Source of the DNA: Methanocorpusculum sp.
GTDB taxonomy: Archaea > Halobacteriota > Methanomicrobia > Methanomicrobiales > Methanocorpusculaceae
DNA: 7,062 nt
NCBI GenBank assembly: GCA_017622255.1
Contig: JAGARL010000166.1
Coordinates: forward strand, 1-7,062
Direction of reading: 5' to 3'
The position numbers and the translations under genes were made by a program. Each line of letters opens with the position of its first letter. The first letter of the stretch is position 1. The notes under the pieces are model-generated. The model was not told where the DNA came from, made no database searches, and saw nothing but the letters and a program-made list of their open reading frames with translations. Below, piece after piece: positions 6,973 to 7,062 of this stretch.

Positions 6973-6979
6973 TTATACT

Positions 6980-7062
6980 ATGAAAAGATTAGATGACAAC
7001 TCGGATTTACTGAAAATCCTTCGGTGCGCTTTTGAGACCTACAACACGTTAAAGTCCGGCTA
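6980..7062 (+). CDS. Start of an unrecognised protein (cut by window end)
   Basis: The frame from ATG 6980 runs to the window edge without a stop and gives about 27 residues, beginning MKRLDDNSDLLKILRCAF. Base composition changes here from the GC-rich palindromic leader to ordinary-looking coding sequence, and a GGAG motif stands at good distance. The fragment looks like a soluble alpha-helical N-terminus with no signal peptide or membrane segment; it is too short to assign. The same frame is open upstream to a TAA at 6809-6811, so a longer protein from ATG 6827 is formally possible, but that extension is rich in Arg and Pro and coincides with strong stems. It is divergent from addBA, so no functional link is implied. 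Confidence 0.45.
   Translation, partial: MKRLDDNSDLLKILRCAFETYNTLKSG

Larger units (their letters stand above)
6204..6979. other. Intergenic region rich in palindromes and repeats
   Basis: About 780 bases separate the divergent addB and the last partial gene. Short frames exist on both strands, but they cross the inverted repeats and hairpins, are rich in Arg/Ser/Ala/Pro or basic residues, and show no recognisable domain. I treat the stretch as non-coding. From left to right it holds a possible addB promoter (near 6284), a first repeat unit (6304-6416), an inverted REP-like pair (6504-6624), compact hairpins (6683-6766), a T6 run at 6788-6793, and a chain of stems (6851-6965) in front of the next start codon. 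Confidence 0.7.

Overview
The window holds the 3' part of an NAD+ synthetase gene (nadE, + strand). Tail-to-tail with it is a two-gene operon on the - strand for a helicase-nuclease of the AddAB type. Beyond the operon lies a non-coding stretch of about 780 bases full of palindromes, and then the first codons of an unrecognised + strand gene. No rRNA, tRNA, CRISPR array or transposase gene was seen.

Organism: GC content is moderate, coding is dense and Shine-Dalgarno motifs are good. I lean towards a methanogenic archaeon, perhaps of the Methanomicrobiales (Methanocorpusculum-like). The basis is general resemblance: compact NadE, small AddA/AddB-like proteins, and palindromic intergenic repeats that mimic short basic ORFs. 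No single marker proves it, and a bacterial host is not excluded.

Layout: 1-543 is nadE, partial at its 5' end. 545-3634 (-) is addA-like: a complete UvrD/Rep-family helicase with all main motifs and a C-terminal PD-(D/E)XK nuclease. 3627-6203 (-) is addB-like: a degenerate helicase fold without a Walker A motif, plus a C-terminal nuclease flanked by cysteines that fit an iron-sulfur cluster. addB is transcribed first; addA starts inside its last codons (ATGACTGA overlap) behind a strong GGAGG, so the subunits are probably translationally coupled. The pair would process double-strand DNA ends for recombinational repair and could also degrade foreign linear DNA.

6204-6979 has no convincing gene. 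It contains a candidate promoter for addBA, a mosaic of direct repeats, a near-perfect inverted pair of REP-like palindromes with a degenerate third copy, several tight hairpins, and a string of stems (6851-6965) ending just before the RBS and ATG of the last partial gene. That last stretch looks like a structured RNA leader, although one reading frame also stays open through it.

The most unusual signals are the REP-like mosaic, the candidate structured leader, and a steady gradient in strand composition (G+T on the + strand) along the whole addBA operon.
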